Shown in pieces: positions 17,615-26,571 of a stretch of DNA of 64,000 nucleotides. Below the pieces are notes generated by a model. That model ran no database searches. It saw only the letters and a program-made list of their open reading frames with translations, and had not been told where the DNA came from. Made by a program: the position numbers and the translations under genes. Every line of letters begins with the position of its first letter. Within the stretch, counting starts at the first letter, position 1. The DNA comes from Antrihabitans stalagmiti (GTDB taxonomy: Bacteria; Actinomycetota; Actinomycetes; Mycobacteriales; Mycobacteriaceae): positions 186,001-250,000 of the forward strand of contig NZ_JAEMNV010000002.1 in assembly GCF_016482825.1 (NCBI RefSeq). Reading direction: 5' to 3'.

Positions 17615-17653
17615 TAAGAAAAAGGCCACGATTCGCGTGTGCGATCCGTGGCC
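17615..17653 (-). terminator. Attenuator in the whiB7 leader
   Basis: On the minus strand a stem-loop with arms GGCCACG and CGTGGCC (further pairing of GATCGC with GCGAAT is partial) followed by TTTTTCTTA. It lies about 100 bases before the whiB7 start and about 20 bases after the upstream ORF stop. As a rho-independent terminator inside a leader it should abort transcription unless refolded. Its 5' arm can alternatively pair with ATCCGTG at 17706-17712, inside the upstream ORF. Confidence 0.85.
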
Positions 17654-17672
17654 GAGAAGTGCGCTGAAGCTT

Positions 17673-17915
17673 CTACCGAAGTGGACTTCGGATCGAGCCT
17701 CTGATCACGGATGCGCGTGTTGCGTAGCGAGGGCGGAATGCCTGCGGTGCTGCTGCGTTCTGTGCTGCCGCTGCCATAGCTGCTGCTCCGCTGTTTGTAG
17801 CGGGCCAGCTGACGATGGATTCGATAGCGTCGGTGCACAGATCTGTCCCCCGAGCGGCGAGCAATGCATGTTGCATTCCAGCGGTTTTCGTCACGCTGAG
17901 ATGTGAATTACCCAT
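17673..17915 (-). CDS. whiB7 leader upstream ORF (80 codons)
   Basis: A short frame opening MGNSHLSVTKTAGMQH and ending in an Arg/Ser-rich tail (RGSIRSPLR). It has the best ribosome site in the window: AAGGAGG nine to ten bases before the ATG at 17915. The middle is Ala-rich (AAAMAAAAQNAAAPQ) and I know no family for it. It lies in the whiB7 leader between the promoter and the attenuator, and its last codons include the bases that can compete with the terminator stem. The likely job is to sense ribosome stalling rather than to make a functional protein. Known whiB7 leaders also carry an upstream ORF; 80 codons appears long. Confidence 0.75.
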   Translation of the reverse strand: MGNSHLSVTKTAGMQHALLAARGTDLCTDAIESIVSWPATNSGAAAMAAAAQNAAAPQAFRPRYATRASVIRGSIRSPLR

Positions 17916-17990
17916 TGTCCTCGCCACCTCCTTCGGGATAGTCCTTGCAATACCGTGCGCACACGAGCGTCGTGCTCAGGTGTGATTACT

Positions 17991-18029
17991 ACAGTAAACA
18001 ATGCTTCCAAGATTGCACAACTTATTTTT
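17991..18029 (-). promoter_or_regulatory. WhiB7-type autoregulated promoter
   Basis: On the minus strand AAAAATAAG directly precedes TTGTGC, followed by an 18-base spacer and TACTGT. An A/T-rich block immediately upstream of the -35 element is the known signature of WhiB7-activated promoters, including whiB7 itself. It would start a leader of roughly 470 bases. Confidence 0.7.
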
Positions 18030-18038
18030 GACCTGCGG

Positions 18039-20201
18039 TTATGTGACTTCTGCCGGCATGGGCTTCTCTCCTCGCACCACCGCAAGGACATCGGGACCGA
18101 ACCGTTCCAACTTCTTGGCGCCGATTCCCGGTATCGCGACGAGCGCCCTGTTGTCCTGCGGCTGCTGCTCCGCGATCGCCGTCAGCGTGTTGTCGGTGAA
18201 GACGACGAAGGCCGGAACACTGAGCTCGCGGGACTTGTCCAGACGCCATGCCTTGAGTGCGTCGAGCAACTCCATGTCGATGTTCGACGGGCACTCGTCG
18301 CACCGGCCGAGCATCGTCGCGCCCGCTCCGGCGAGCGGTTTACCGCACACTCGGCAACGCGGTCGTTTCTTGTTGTGCGACGACGCTTGCGGAGCGATGC
18401 GGGCGGCAGGCGAGTCGTCCGGAATCAAGCCGTTCAGGAAGCGGGAGCGACGACGAGACTTGCGTCCACCCTCGTTGCGAGCGAGCGCCCACGACAGTTG
18501 CAGGTGCTCGCGAGCGCGCGTCACTCCGACGTAGAGCAGGCGCCGCTCCTCTTCCAGTGCGGCTTCGTCGTCTGCAGCGCCACCATCGCCGAGGACGTGA
18601 GCGATCGGTAGCGTGCCGTCACACAGCCCGACAAGGAATACCGCCGTCCATTCCAGCCCCTTCGCCGCATGCAGCGACGCAAGCGTCACGCCCTGTACCG
18701 ACGGTGGGTGCCGTGCTTCAGCGCGCGCGGTGAGCTCACGCAGCAGGCCGGCGAGGTCGAGTTGGTCGTCGTGGGCAGTCAGTTCTTCCGTGAGCTGCAC
18801 AAGGGCAGTCAGCGATGTCCATCGTTCGCGCGCTTGCGCACCGGTCGGCTCGGCAGCGGTGAGACCGAGCGGTGCAAGCACCGCGCGCACGACCGAGACC
18901 AAGGCGGTACCGAACGCCTCGGCCGGCAAGTCGTCACGACCGGCGGCCTGCCTCAGTGCACTCACCGCCTGGCGCACCTCGGAACGGGTGAAGAAGCCTT
19001 CGCCACCGCGCACCTGAAACGCGATGTCCAGCTCGGTCAGTGCTTGCTCGTGCACCTCGGATTGGGCATTGATCCGGTACAGCACAGCGATTTCGGCAGG
19101 GGGCACACCCTTGGCGATCAACTTCTTGATCGAGCGTGCGACACCTGCGGCCTCGGCAGGTTCGTCGTCGAACTCGGCGAAAGCCGGATCGGGACCCGGT
19201 GGGCGCTGGCCGATCAGTTGCAATCGAGTACCAGCGATTCGACCGCGCGCGGCGCCGATCACCCTGTTCGCCAGCGACACGACCTCCGGCGTCGACCGGT
19301 AGTCCCGTTCCAGCCGTACAACCGTCGATTCGGGGAAGCGGCGCGAGAAATCGAGCAGGTACTTCGGTGTCGCACCCGTGAAGGAATAGATCGTCTGGTT
19401 GGCGTCGCCGACGACGGTGAGGTCGTCGCGGTCGCCGAGCCAGGCATCGAGCACGCGCTGCTGCAGCGGCGTGACGTCCTGATACTCGTCGACGACGAAG
19501 CAGCGATACCGATCGCGGAACTCGTCTGCGACGGCCGCGTTCTCCTCCAGCGCCGCTGCTGTGTGCAGTAGTAGATCGTCGAAATCGAGCATCACACCGT
19601 CGTTGCTGACTTTCGACGACTCGTAACCCTCGTAGACCGCGGCGATTTTCGCAGCGTCGGTCGGTATCTCGCGACGTAATCGAGCGACCGCTGTCGGGTA
19701 GTCCTCGGGCGCGATCAACGACGCCTTTGCCCATTCGATTTCGCCTGCGAGATCTCGCACGCTTTCGGTCGAGGTCGACACTCCGACCCGATTGGCCGCC
19801 TGCCCGACCAAACCGAACTTGCGATCGAGCAACTGCCACTGGACATCGCCGACGACCTGCGGCCAGAAGTAGCGCAACTGCCGTAGTGCGGCAGCGTGAA
19901 AAGTCCTCGCCTGCACCTGCGTCGCTGCGCCTCCGATACCGAGCGCACGAAGCCTGCCGCGCATCTCCCCGGCCGCTCGGGCCGTGAACGTGACCGCTAG
20001 CACCTGGCCCGCGGAGACATGACCGGTCGAAACAAGATGTGAGATGCGGTGCGTGATCGTCCGAGTCTTGCCGGTGCCTGCACCCGCAAGTACACATACA
20101 GGTCCGCGAGGGGCGAGAACGGCAGCCGACTGCTCCGGATCGAGCCCGGCAACGATCGCTTCTCTCGGCATGGCGACCATCATTGCAGGACCGTCCGACA
20201 T
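18039..20201 (-). CDS. uvrD2: ATP-dependent DNA helicase UvrD2
   Basis: A 720-residue superfamily 1A helicase that unwinds DNA 3' to 5'. Walker A is AGAGTGKT at 39-46, motif II is DEYQD (about 247-251), and motif VI appears in [10 protein letters not shown]. After the motor comes a tetracysteine zinc segment ([10 protein letters not shown] then RCDEC) and a C-terminal HRDC domain (about 640-715, with [16 protein letters not shown]), the layout that distinguishes UvrD2 from UvrD1. It shares an 80-bp divergent region with the mycoredoxin gene. The start could be a few codons later at an internal Met, but 20201 is followed by the conserved LDPEQ motif at normal distance. Confidence 0.95.
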   Translation of the reverse strand: MSDGPAMMVAMPREAIVAGLDPEQSAAVLAPRGPVCVLAGAGTGKTRTITHRISHLVSTGHVSAGQVLAVTFTARAAGEMRGRLRALGIGGAATQVQARTFHAAALRQLRYFWPQVVGDVQWQLLDRKFGLVGQAANRVGVSTSTESVRDLAGEIEWAKASLIAPEDYPTAVARLRREIPTDAAKIAAVYEGYESSKVSNDGVMLDFDDLLLHTAAALEENAAVADEFRDRYRCFVVDEYQDVTPLQQRVLDAWLGDRDDLTVVGDANQTIYSFTGATPKYLLDFSRRFPESTVVRLERDYRSTPEVVSLANRVIGAARGRIAGTRLQLIGQRPPGPDPAFAEFDDEPAEAAGVARSIKKLIAKGVPPAEIAVLYRINAQSEVHEQALTELDIAFQVRGGEGFFTRSEVRQAVSALRQAAGRDDLPAEAFGTALVSVVRAVLAPLGLTAAEPTGAQARERWTSLTALVQLTEELTAHDDQLDLAGLLRELTARAEARHPPSVQGVTLASLHAAKGLEWTAVFLVGLCDGTLPIAHVLGDGGAADDEAALEEERRLLYVGVTRAREHLQLSWALARNEGGRKSRRRSRFLNGLIPDDSPAARIAPQASSHNKKRPRCRVCGKPLAGAGATMLGRCDECPSNIDMELLDALKAWRLDKSRELSVPAFVVFTDNTLTAIAEQQPQDNRALVAIPGIGAKKLERFGPDVLAVVRGEKPMPAEVT

Positions 20202-20281
20202 GTGTGCCGTCCCGGCTGCGCGGCAGAAACCTCTGCCTGTCGATCGGGAACATCGAAGACCGACCCGACGTTGTACGGGCC

Positions 20282-20539
20282 GTGACTGCTACCGCGCCTG
20301 AATTGACGATGTACTCCACCACCTGGTGTGGGTACTGCCGCCGCCTGAAGACCCAGCTGAAAGAAGCGGGCATCAGCTATGTCGAGGTCGACATCGAGCA
20401 GGATCGAGAAGCCGCCGATTTCGTCGGCAGTGTCAACGGGGGCAACCACGTGGTCCCCACCGTCAAGTTCGCTGACGGCAGCACGGCAACCAACCCGTCG
20501 CTCGCAACGGTCAAGCAGGCAATCTCAGCTCTGGCGTGA
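20282..20539 (+). CDS. mrx1: Mycoredoxin 1 (glutaredoxin-like)
   Basis: An 85-residue glutaredoxin-fold protein that reduces mycothiol mixed disulfides. The active site CGYC is at residues 14-17 in STTWCGYC, with the cis-proline segment as VVPTVKF and the thiol-binding GG/DGS turn following. The frame is open back to 20183, but GTG 20282 gives the length and N-terminus of M. tuberculosis Mrx1 (Rv3198A). It is divergent from uvrD2 and convergent with nudC, leaving only 5 bp between the stops. Confidence 0.92.
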   Translation: MTATAPELTMYSTTWCGYCRRLKTQLKEAGISYVEVDIEQDREAADFVGSVNGGNHVVPTVKFADGSTATNPSLATVKQAISALA

Positions 20540-20544
20540 TCGAG

Positions 20545-21447
20545 CTAGTCGCTCGCCGCCCACGCGGTGACGATGCCGCGCGCTATCGAAATCGATCCCG
20601 GTAGCAAGAGACGTACGCCCGCCGACGACGTCCAATCGCCTGCGGCGAGCGCTTCTCTTACCTCGGCGCGCGTGAACCAGTGGGCCTCGGCAATCTCGCC
20701 GTCGGAGAAGGCAAGCGGCTGATCGGGATCGCCGATCGCTGTGAATCCGATCATCAACGAGCGCGGGAACGGCCACGGCTGGCTACCGAGATACCGGACA
20801 TCGGTGACGTCGAGGCCGACCTCTTCCCGAATCTCCCGCACGACACACGTCTCCAGTGACTCCCCCGCCTCGACGAACCCGGCAAGGATCGAGAACATCG
20901 TCGACGGCCACACGGTTTGACGAGCAAGCAGAACGCGGTCGGCACCATCGTGGACCAAGCAGATGACCGCCGGGTCCGACCGTGGGAACTCTTCGTGTCC
21001 GCTCGATTCGCTGACGCGTGACCAGCCGGCGTTGGCGGGCTTCGTCGGGCTGCCGTCGATCGAGCTGAACCGAGCCTTGTTGTGCCAGTTGAGCAATGCG
21101 ACGGCGGTCGTCAGTATGCCTGCGCTCGTGTCGTCGAGGATTGCACCGACCATCCGCAGGTCCGCGAGCTCGCCGACCAGCTCTTTCGTGTAGACGGCCC
21201 ACACGTGTCTGCCGCTGTCCACACCGAGGAAAACGGCGTCTGCGGTCGGTTCCGTACCGAGATCCAGAGCCTCGTCGAGCACAAGCTGCTTGTCGACGAC
21301 TCGAACCTGACCGCCGCGGGTGACGCGCAGCAGCGCTGCATCCGACCAGCCCTGCGTCAGCGCCTGTGCATCGGACCGTAAGTGCTCGGCGCGATCGAGT
21401 GTCGAACGGGACAGTAGTGGAATGTCGGACAGCTCGAAGTTGGCCAC
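20545..21447 (-). CDS. nudC: NAD(+) diphosphatase NudC
   Basis: A 300-residue Nudix hydrolase that splits NADH to NMNH and AMP; family members also remove NAD caps from RNA. The Nudix box reads GFVEAGESLETC then REIREEVGL (about residues 190-212), and SQPWPFPRS after it is the NADH-pyrophosphatase signature. The middle zinc-ribbon region is present (NWHNKARF to EEFPRSDPAV) but all four cysteines expected there are replaced, mainly by Ser, Asp or Val. It lies 48 bp downstream of the potassium-channel gene on the same strand and is probably cotranscribed. Confidence 0.93.
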   Translation of the reverse strand: MANFELSDIPLLSRSTLDRAEHLRSDAQALTQGWSDAALLRVTRGGQVRVVDKQLVLDEALDLGTEPTADAVFLGVDSGRHVWAVYTKELVGELADLRMVGAILDDTSAGILTTAVALLNWHNKARFSSIDGSPTKPANAGWSRVSESSGHEEFPRSDPAVICLVHDGADRVLLARQTVWPSTMFSILAGFVEAGESLETCVVREIREEVGLDVTDVRYLGSQPWPFPRSLMIGFTAIGDPDQPLAFSDGEIAEAHWFTRAEVREALAAGDWTSSAGVRLLLPGSISIARGIVTAWAASD

Positions 21448-21495
21448 TCCACCGAGCCTAGCGTCAGCTGCCGAGCCGCGAACGTCGAGCCGGGC

Positions 21496-22557
21496 TCAGC
21501 CCTTCACACGTCGAACGTAGAGCAGTTTGTCGCCGTCCTCGAGCGCATCGACCTCTTCTTCGCCGACTCGAACGAGTTGGCCGCCGCGCACCACACCGAG
21601 CACGATGTCGCCGAGATGCCGTGGCGAGCCGCCGATCTCCTGCGGTTCGACGTCGCGCTCGGCAATCGCGAATCCTTCTTCTGGGGTCAGCAGGTCTTCG
21701 ATCATCTCTACGACGCTCGGTGTGGTTGTTGCGATACCGAGCAGACGGCCCGCAGTTTCCGACGAGACGACCACCGAATCGGCGCCGGACTGACGCACCA
21801 GGTGTGTGTTTTCCGCCTCGCGAATGGCCACGACGATCTTTGCCTTCGGCGAGATCTCGCGAGCGGTGAGCGTGACGAGGACAGCGGTATCGTCGCGGTT
21901 CGCAGCTACGACGATCGACGAAGCATGTTGTGCACCCGCCAACCGGAGTACATCCGACTTCGTTGCCGAACCGTGCACGGTCACAAGTCCCAGACCGGAC
22001 GCTGCCTCCAGCATTCCGGCATCGGTATCGACGACAACGATGTCGGACGGGGAGACACCGTCGCCGAGCATCGCGTCGACGGCAGTTCGACCTTTCGTGC
22101 CGTACCCGATGACGACTGTGTGATTGCGCACGCTGCGCCTCCATCGTTGAATCTTGAAAGCTTGGCGGGATCTTTCGGTGAGCACGGCGAGCGTCGTGCC
22201 GACCAGCAAGATCAGGAAGAAGATCCGCAGCGGGGTGATGACCAGGATGTTGATCAGGCGCGCGGACGGAGTGAGCGGAGTGATGTCGCCGTAACCGGTG
22301 GTCGACAACGATACGGTCGCGTAATAGAGGGCGTCGAGGTAGGACAACCCATCCTCTTGCGAGTCGCGATAGCCGTCGCGATCCAGATACACGATGGTTG
22401 CCGCGAGGAACAGCAGGCCGAAAGCGAGCACAACGCGTCGACCGATGGCAACCCAGGGACTCGTTGCGCCCTCAGGGATCCGCAGAATTCCCACCAACGC
22501 AAAGTCGGGCCGATCGGTCAATGCTTCGGGCGCGCGCAACCGCAGTCTGCTCGGCAT
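21496..22557 (-). CDS. Potassium channel with RCK/TrkA domains (Rv3200c homologue)
   Basis: A 353-residue two-helix potassium channel. Residues about 40-58 are the outer helix, the selectivity filter TTGYGD is at 86-91, and the inner helix follows (about 100-125). The cytosolic part is an RCK domain with the nucleotide-binding GYGTKGRT motif (about 150-157) and acidic VVDTDA, then a TrkA-C domain (about 265-350). Ligand binding to RCK gates the pore. It is divergent from the DoxX-like gene and upstream of nudC, so NAD(H) metabolism and channel gating may be linked, though this is only suggested by position. Confidence 0.93.
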   Translation of the reverse strand: MPSRLRLRAPEALTDRPDFALVGILRIPEGATSPWVAIGRRVVLAFGLLFLAATIVYLDRDGYRDSQEDGLSYLDALYYATVSLSTTGYGDITPLTPSARLINILVITPLRIFFLILLVGTTLAVLTERSRQAFKIQRWRRSVRNHTVVIGYGTKGRTAVDAMLGDGVSPSDIVVVDTDAGMLEAASGLGLVTVHGSATKSDVLRLAGAQHASSIVVAANRDDTAVLVTLTAREISPKAKIVVAIREAENTHLVRQSGADSVVVSSETAGRLLGIATTTPSVVEMIEDLLTPEEGFAIAERDVEPQEIGGSPRHLGDIVLGVVRGGQLVRVGEEEVDALEDGDKLLYVRRVKG

Positions 22558-22710
22558 CGTTCACACCCTTCGTCTGTCGTCGTGTCGGCGAAGATCGACA
22601 TCGGCTGGCAGCCTAGCCTCGAATTCGCCCTCGCGAGTCGGTGGCCGTCAAATTGCCACCAGCCGGGGTCAGCGCGCGCAGTGCAAGCAGCGGTCAGGCA
22701 TTGTGGGCAG

Positions 22711-23115
22711 ATGACCTCAGCAGCACACGCCGCGCCTGCGCGCCGCAGCCAAGCGGCGGCAACGCGACTCGCCGTGATTCTCCTCGGCGCGGGCACAACA
22801 CACTTCGTCCTTCCGAAGTTCTACGACGTCATGGTTCCCCCGGTGCTACCAGGCGAGGCTCGCACGTACACCTACGTGTCCGGTGTCGCCGAGATCGCTC
22901 TCGGCGTCGGCGTCGTGGTTCCCCGAACTCGGCGTCTTGCCAGCGGTTTGGCCGCATTGCTGTTCATCGCCGTCTTTCCCGCGAACGTGCAGATGGCCGT
23001 CGACTGGTGGCGCAACGAGAAGATCCCGCTTCCCTTGAAACTCGGCGCAATCGCGCGGCTCCCTCTTCAGATACCCCTCGTGACCCAGTCCTTGAAGGCA
23101 CGCCGAGAGGCTTAG
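22711..23115 (+). CDS. DoxX-like small membrane protein
   Basis: A 134-residue protein with four hydrophobic segments (about 18-36, 50-68, 72-92 and a final amphipathic stretch). It resembles DoxX/DUF4267-like membrane proteins: GAGTTHFVLPKFYDVMVPP in the first part, YVSGVAEIALGVGVVVP in the second, and FIAVFPANVQMAVDWW in the third. ATG 22711 begins the sensible protein; the same frame runs open far upstream only because it is antisense to the potassium-channel gene. It is convergent with adnB. Confidence 0.85.
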   Translation: MTSAAHAAPARRSQAAATRLAVILLGAGTTHFVLPKFYDVMVPPVLPGEARTYTYVSGVAEIALGVGVVVPRTRRLASGLAALLFIAVFPANVQMAVDWWRNEKIPLPLKLGAIARLPLQIPLVTQSLKARREA

Positions 23116-23163
23116 GCGCGGAGTCATCCGATCGAGTCGGAGAACCGGGTCCCGGGTGTCGGG

Positions 23164-26100
23164 TCAGGCAATGTCGCGATCGACCTCCTGACCCGAGCGG
23201 CCTGCCGACTCGATGAGCTGGTGCAGGTCGTTCGCGTCCGGCAGGTCGCGCGGCGCGATGGTCCGATTCGCACGGACGTAGTGGAACGCAGCACGAACCT
23301 TCTGCAGCACCTGCGCCTCCGATTCGCCTGATCGTGCGGAAACCAAACGTGCCCAAGCCAATCGGTACGCAGCCAGCTGAACTGCGACCGTGGCCTCCTC
23401 CGCAACCGACGGCTCGGCTCCGGTCTTCCAGTCGACGACGGTCCAGCCGCCGTCCCTGTCACCGAAGATCGCGTCGATTCGACCCCGAACGACCGTTCCC
23501 GCGACCGATATCTCGAACGGCACCTCCACCTCGATCGGGCTGCGGTCCGCCCACACCGAAGCGAGGAACTTCTCCTGAAGCCTGGCGAGTTCGGAATCGG
23601 CGCTCGCACCGGTATCCGCGGCACCGGGGAGCTCGTCGAGATCGAGGAGCCGTGTCGCACCGAATCTGCGCTCCACCCAGGCATGGAAAGCGGTACCGCG
23701 TCTGGCCAGCGGATTCGGCGGGAAGGGCAACGGACGTCGCAGACGAGCGGCGAGCTCGTCGGGATCTGCCTTCAGCTCGACCAACTGGCTCACCGAAAGC
23801 TGTACGGGTAGAGCCACTTCCGCTTCCCCGGATCCGCTGGCCCGCTCGGCGAGCAAAGCGTCGACGTCGGCGGCCCAGTTCTCGGGGTCGAATGTCGTAG
23901 CGATCGGCGATTCGTTGCCAGCCACGTCGGTGTCGGAATCGGGTGCTTCGACGACCTCGTTGCGGGTCGCTTCCAGGTGAATGCGCGCTGCTCGCACGGC
24001 ATCTCGACCGCCGAGTACCGCGGCGCGACGGGCACCGAGCGGATCTCGTGGCCACCCTGCCGACGTCGGCTTGTCGGTCAGTGGGTTGGAACTGCCCGCG
24101 TCCGGAGCCGGATCCCAGCGGTCGATCGTGCCGTAGCCGTTGCCGCCGACCGCCGCGGCCAGCTCGTTGAGGAACTCCGAAGGACCCTTCGGCTCGGTAC
24201 CGGTCTGCGCCCAGTGGTGCCCTGAGACATACAGTGCCCGTTCGGTTCTCGTCACCGCTACGTAGAACAGTCGACGATCCTCCTCCAGCTTGCGTCGAGC
24301 GAGGGCCTCCTTGTGCCGTTTGATCGCCTGCTCCAGTGCGGCTCGATCGTTGACGTCGTCGAGGTCGAGAACGGGTACGCCGTCGGCGCCTTCGCCGTCC
24401 ATTGCTCTATCCCCACGCAATGCAGGAGGCAACTCCCCCACAGCGCCGAGCCACGTGCCCGACGCCGTCGACGACGGGAACACCCGGGCGACGACGTGTG
24501 GCACGGCAACAACTTCCCATTCGAGACCCTTGGCCGAATGCACGGTCAGAATTTGCACGCGGTCGGGCGCGACCTCGACTTCGCCGGGCTCCAAACCGTT
24601 CTCGACCGACTCTGCGGCAGCCAAGAAGGTCAGGAGACCGCCGACTGTGGCCGTCGGATCGTTCGAGTAACCGGACACGACGTCGGCGAATGCATCCAGG
24701 TGTTCGCGACCTACCCCGACGCCGTGTGCGCTCCGGCGGGCCTGTGCCTCGACCCCGATACCGATCACACGTTCGGTTTCGGCGACGAGCTCGGGTATCG
24801 GTTGCCCGATCCGCTCGCGTAGCGACGCCAATTCCTTTGCCAGGGAGCTGATCCGGTCGAAGCCCGCCTGCGAGTAACGTTCCGGCCTGCCCGGATCGGA
24901 GATGGCATCGGCGAGTCCGGCGTCGTCGGCCTGTTCACCCGGCAGCGTCGCACCGAGCGCGTCGTGCAGTTCGGCCGTGTCCGTGACGGTCGAGCCTGCT
25001 CTCCCGTGGCGGATGGACAGTTCGCCTGCACGGCGATACAGCGCGCGCAGGTCCGCGACGCCGAGGCGCCACCGCGCTCCCGTGAGGATTCGCACAGCCG
25101 CGCTACCCGCCGACGGTTCGGCGATCAGCCGAAGCATCGCAACGACGTCCGCTACTTCGGGTGTCGACAGCAGACCGCCGAGTCCGACGATCTCGACGGG
25201 AAGGCCTTTGTCTCGCAACGCTTCCGCGAGAGGTGCCGTATCCGCGTTGCGTCGAACAAGGACGGCGGCGGTCGGCGGAGCAACACCGGCCTCGAGCGCG
25301 TTCGTGTACTCGCGTGCAATCTGCTCGGCAATCCAGACCCGCTCCGATTCGACGGTGTCCGTCAGCGCGAGCCTGATATCACCTGCACCCGCATTGGGTC
25401 GCGCGCGTAACTCCGCAACCGGAACTCCCTTGTAGCGCAACGGCTCCGCGACAAGATTTGCAATGCCGAGCGCCTCCGGTGGGTTGCGCCAACTCGTCGA
25501 CAGGGGCAGGGTGCGCGCGGGTTTGCCTGGTGCGCGCGGAAAGTCGGTCGCGAAGCGCGGCAGATTCGCCGCCGAGGCACCTCGCCAACCGTAGATCGAC
25601 TGCATCGGATCGCCGACCGCCGTTACCGCAAGGCTGCGGTCCTCACCGCCGCCGAACAACGCAGACAACAACACTCGTTGCGAATGACCGGTGTCCTGAT
25701 ACTCGTCGAGCAGCACCAATCTGAAGCGCTGCCGTTCCGACCGCCCGACATCGGGGTGCTCCGCCGCGACCCTGGCGGCAAGTGCCATCTGCGCGCCGAA
25801 ATCGAGTGCGCCACGACGACGTAGCTCGGCTGCGACCCGCTCGACGAGCGGCAGCAATTCGGTTCGCTCCTCCTGCGTTTCGAGTATGCCGAGCAGCTCG
25901 CGTGACGGCCCGCCACGCTGGCGCGGACCTGCGGGCAGCGTGTGAACCAGCTTTTCGAGTTCGGTGTGTGCCTCGCGCAGGTCGTCGGCCTCCACCATGT
26001 GCTCGGCAAGCTGCCCGGACAGGGCGAGGACGGCCTCGGTCACGCCGGCGGGTCCGCGATCGGTGTCGAGTTCGCCGTCCCACGCACAGACCGCGCGGTA

Positions 26101-26571
26101 GGCGAGCTGCCAATACTGCGTCTGGGTCAGCAGGGTCGCCGACGGCTCGATCGGCAGCAGCAGGCCGTGTTCGGCAAGCAATCGCCCAGCGTAGGAGTGG
26201 TACGTGCTCACCTCCGGATCGCCGCTGAGAATCGTCGTCCGCAATTCACCGGACGGGTCCAATTCCCGTAGTAGGGGCGCACCGGCGAGCCGCAGCAGAC
26301 GGGTTCGGATTCGACTCGTCAGCTGCTGAGCGGCCTTTCTGGTGAACGTGAGCCCGAGCACCTGATCCGGAGCGACCAACCGATTTGCGACCATCCACAC
26401 GACCCGAGCGGCCATCGTTTCGGTCTTGCCCGCGCCCGCACCGGCGATGACGAGCGTCGGTCCCAACGGTGCCGAGATGACGGCGGACTGTTCGGCTGTC
26501 GGCCTAGGCAGTCCAAGTGCGTCGGCAACGACCTCCGGACTCACCAGGTTCGACATCTTGCGAGTCGCCAT
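23164..26571 (-). CDS. adnB: AdnB helicase-nuclease subunit (Rv3201c homologue)
   Basis: An 1135-residue subunit of the AdnAB complex, which resects double-strand breaks in mycobacteria and relatives in place of RecBCD/AddAB. The UvrD-type motor carries Walker A IAGAGAGKT (about residues 42-50) and motif II LDEYQDT. The C-terminal RecB-type nuclease has the His in RGTAFHAWVE, and Asp and Lys in VRGRIDAIFG and VVDWKTG. I place the start at ATG 26571, whose A is the last base of the adnA stop (TGATG), so adnA and adnB are translationally coupled; the frame is open to 26628. Confidence 0.94.
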   Translation of the reverse strand: MATRKMSNLVSPEVVADALGLPRPTAEQSAVISAPLGPTLVIAGAGAGKTETMAARVVWMVANRLVAPDQVLGLTFTRKAAQQLTSRIRTRLLRLAGAPLLRELDPSGELRTTILSGDPEVSTYHSYAGRLLAEHGLLLPIEPSATLLTQTQYWQLAYRAVCAWDGELDTDRGPAGVTEAVLALSGQLAEHMVEADDLREAHTELEKLVHTLPAGPRQRGGPSRELLGILETQEERTELLPLVERVAAELRRRGALDFGAQMALAARVAAEHPDVGRSERQRFRLVLLDEYQDTGHSQRVLLSALFGGGEDRSLAVTAVGDPMQSIYGWRGASAANLPRFATDFPRAPGKPARTLPLSTSWRNPPEALGIANLVAEPLRYKGVPVAELRARPNAGAGDIRLALTDTVESERVWIAEQIAREYTNALEAGVAPPTAAVLVRRNADTAPLAEALRDKGLPVEIVGLGGLLSTPEVADVVAMLRLIAEPSAGSAAVRILTGARWRLGVADLRALYRRAGELSIRHGRAGSTVTDTAELHDALGATLPGEQADDAGLADAISDPGRPERYSQAGFDRISSLAKELASLRERIGQPIPELVAETERVIGIGVEAQARRSAHGVGVGREHLDAFADVVSGYSNDPTATVGGLLTFLAAAESVENGLEPGEVEVAPDRVQILTVHSAKGLEWEVVAVPHVVARVFPSSTASGTWLGAVGELPPALRGDRAMDGEGADGVPVLDLDDVNDRAALEQAIKRHKEALARRKLEEDRRLFYVAVTRTERALYVSGHHWAQTGTEPKGPSEFLNELAAAVGGNGYGTIDRWDPAPDAGSSNPLTDKPTSAGWPRDPLGARRAAVLGGRDAVRAARIHLEATRNEVVEAPDSDTDVAGNESPIATTFDPENWAADVDALLAERASGSGEAEVALPVQLSVSQLVELKADPDELAARLRRPLPFPPNPLARRGTAFHAWVERRFGATRLLDLDELPGAADTGASADSELARLQEKFLASVWADRSPIEVEVPFEISVAGTVVRGRIDAIFGDRDGGWTVVDWKTGAEPSVAEEATVAVQLAAYRLAWARLVSARSGESEAQVLQKVRAAFHYVRANRTIAPRDLPDANDLHQLIESAGRSGQEVDRDIA

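Noticed and set aside
17516-17629. A longer WhiB7 starting at 17629
   Set aside because: That start lies inside the attenuator; GTG 17515 has a strong ribosome site and gives the proper WhiB7 N-terminus.
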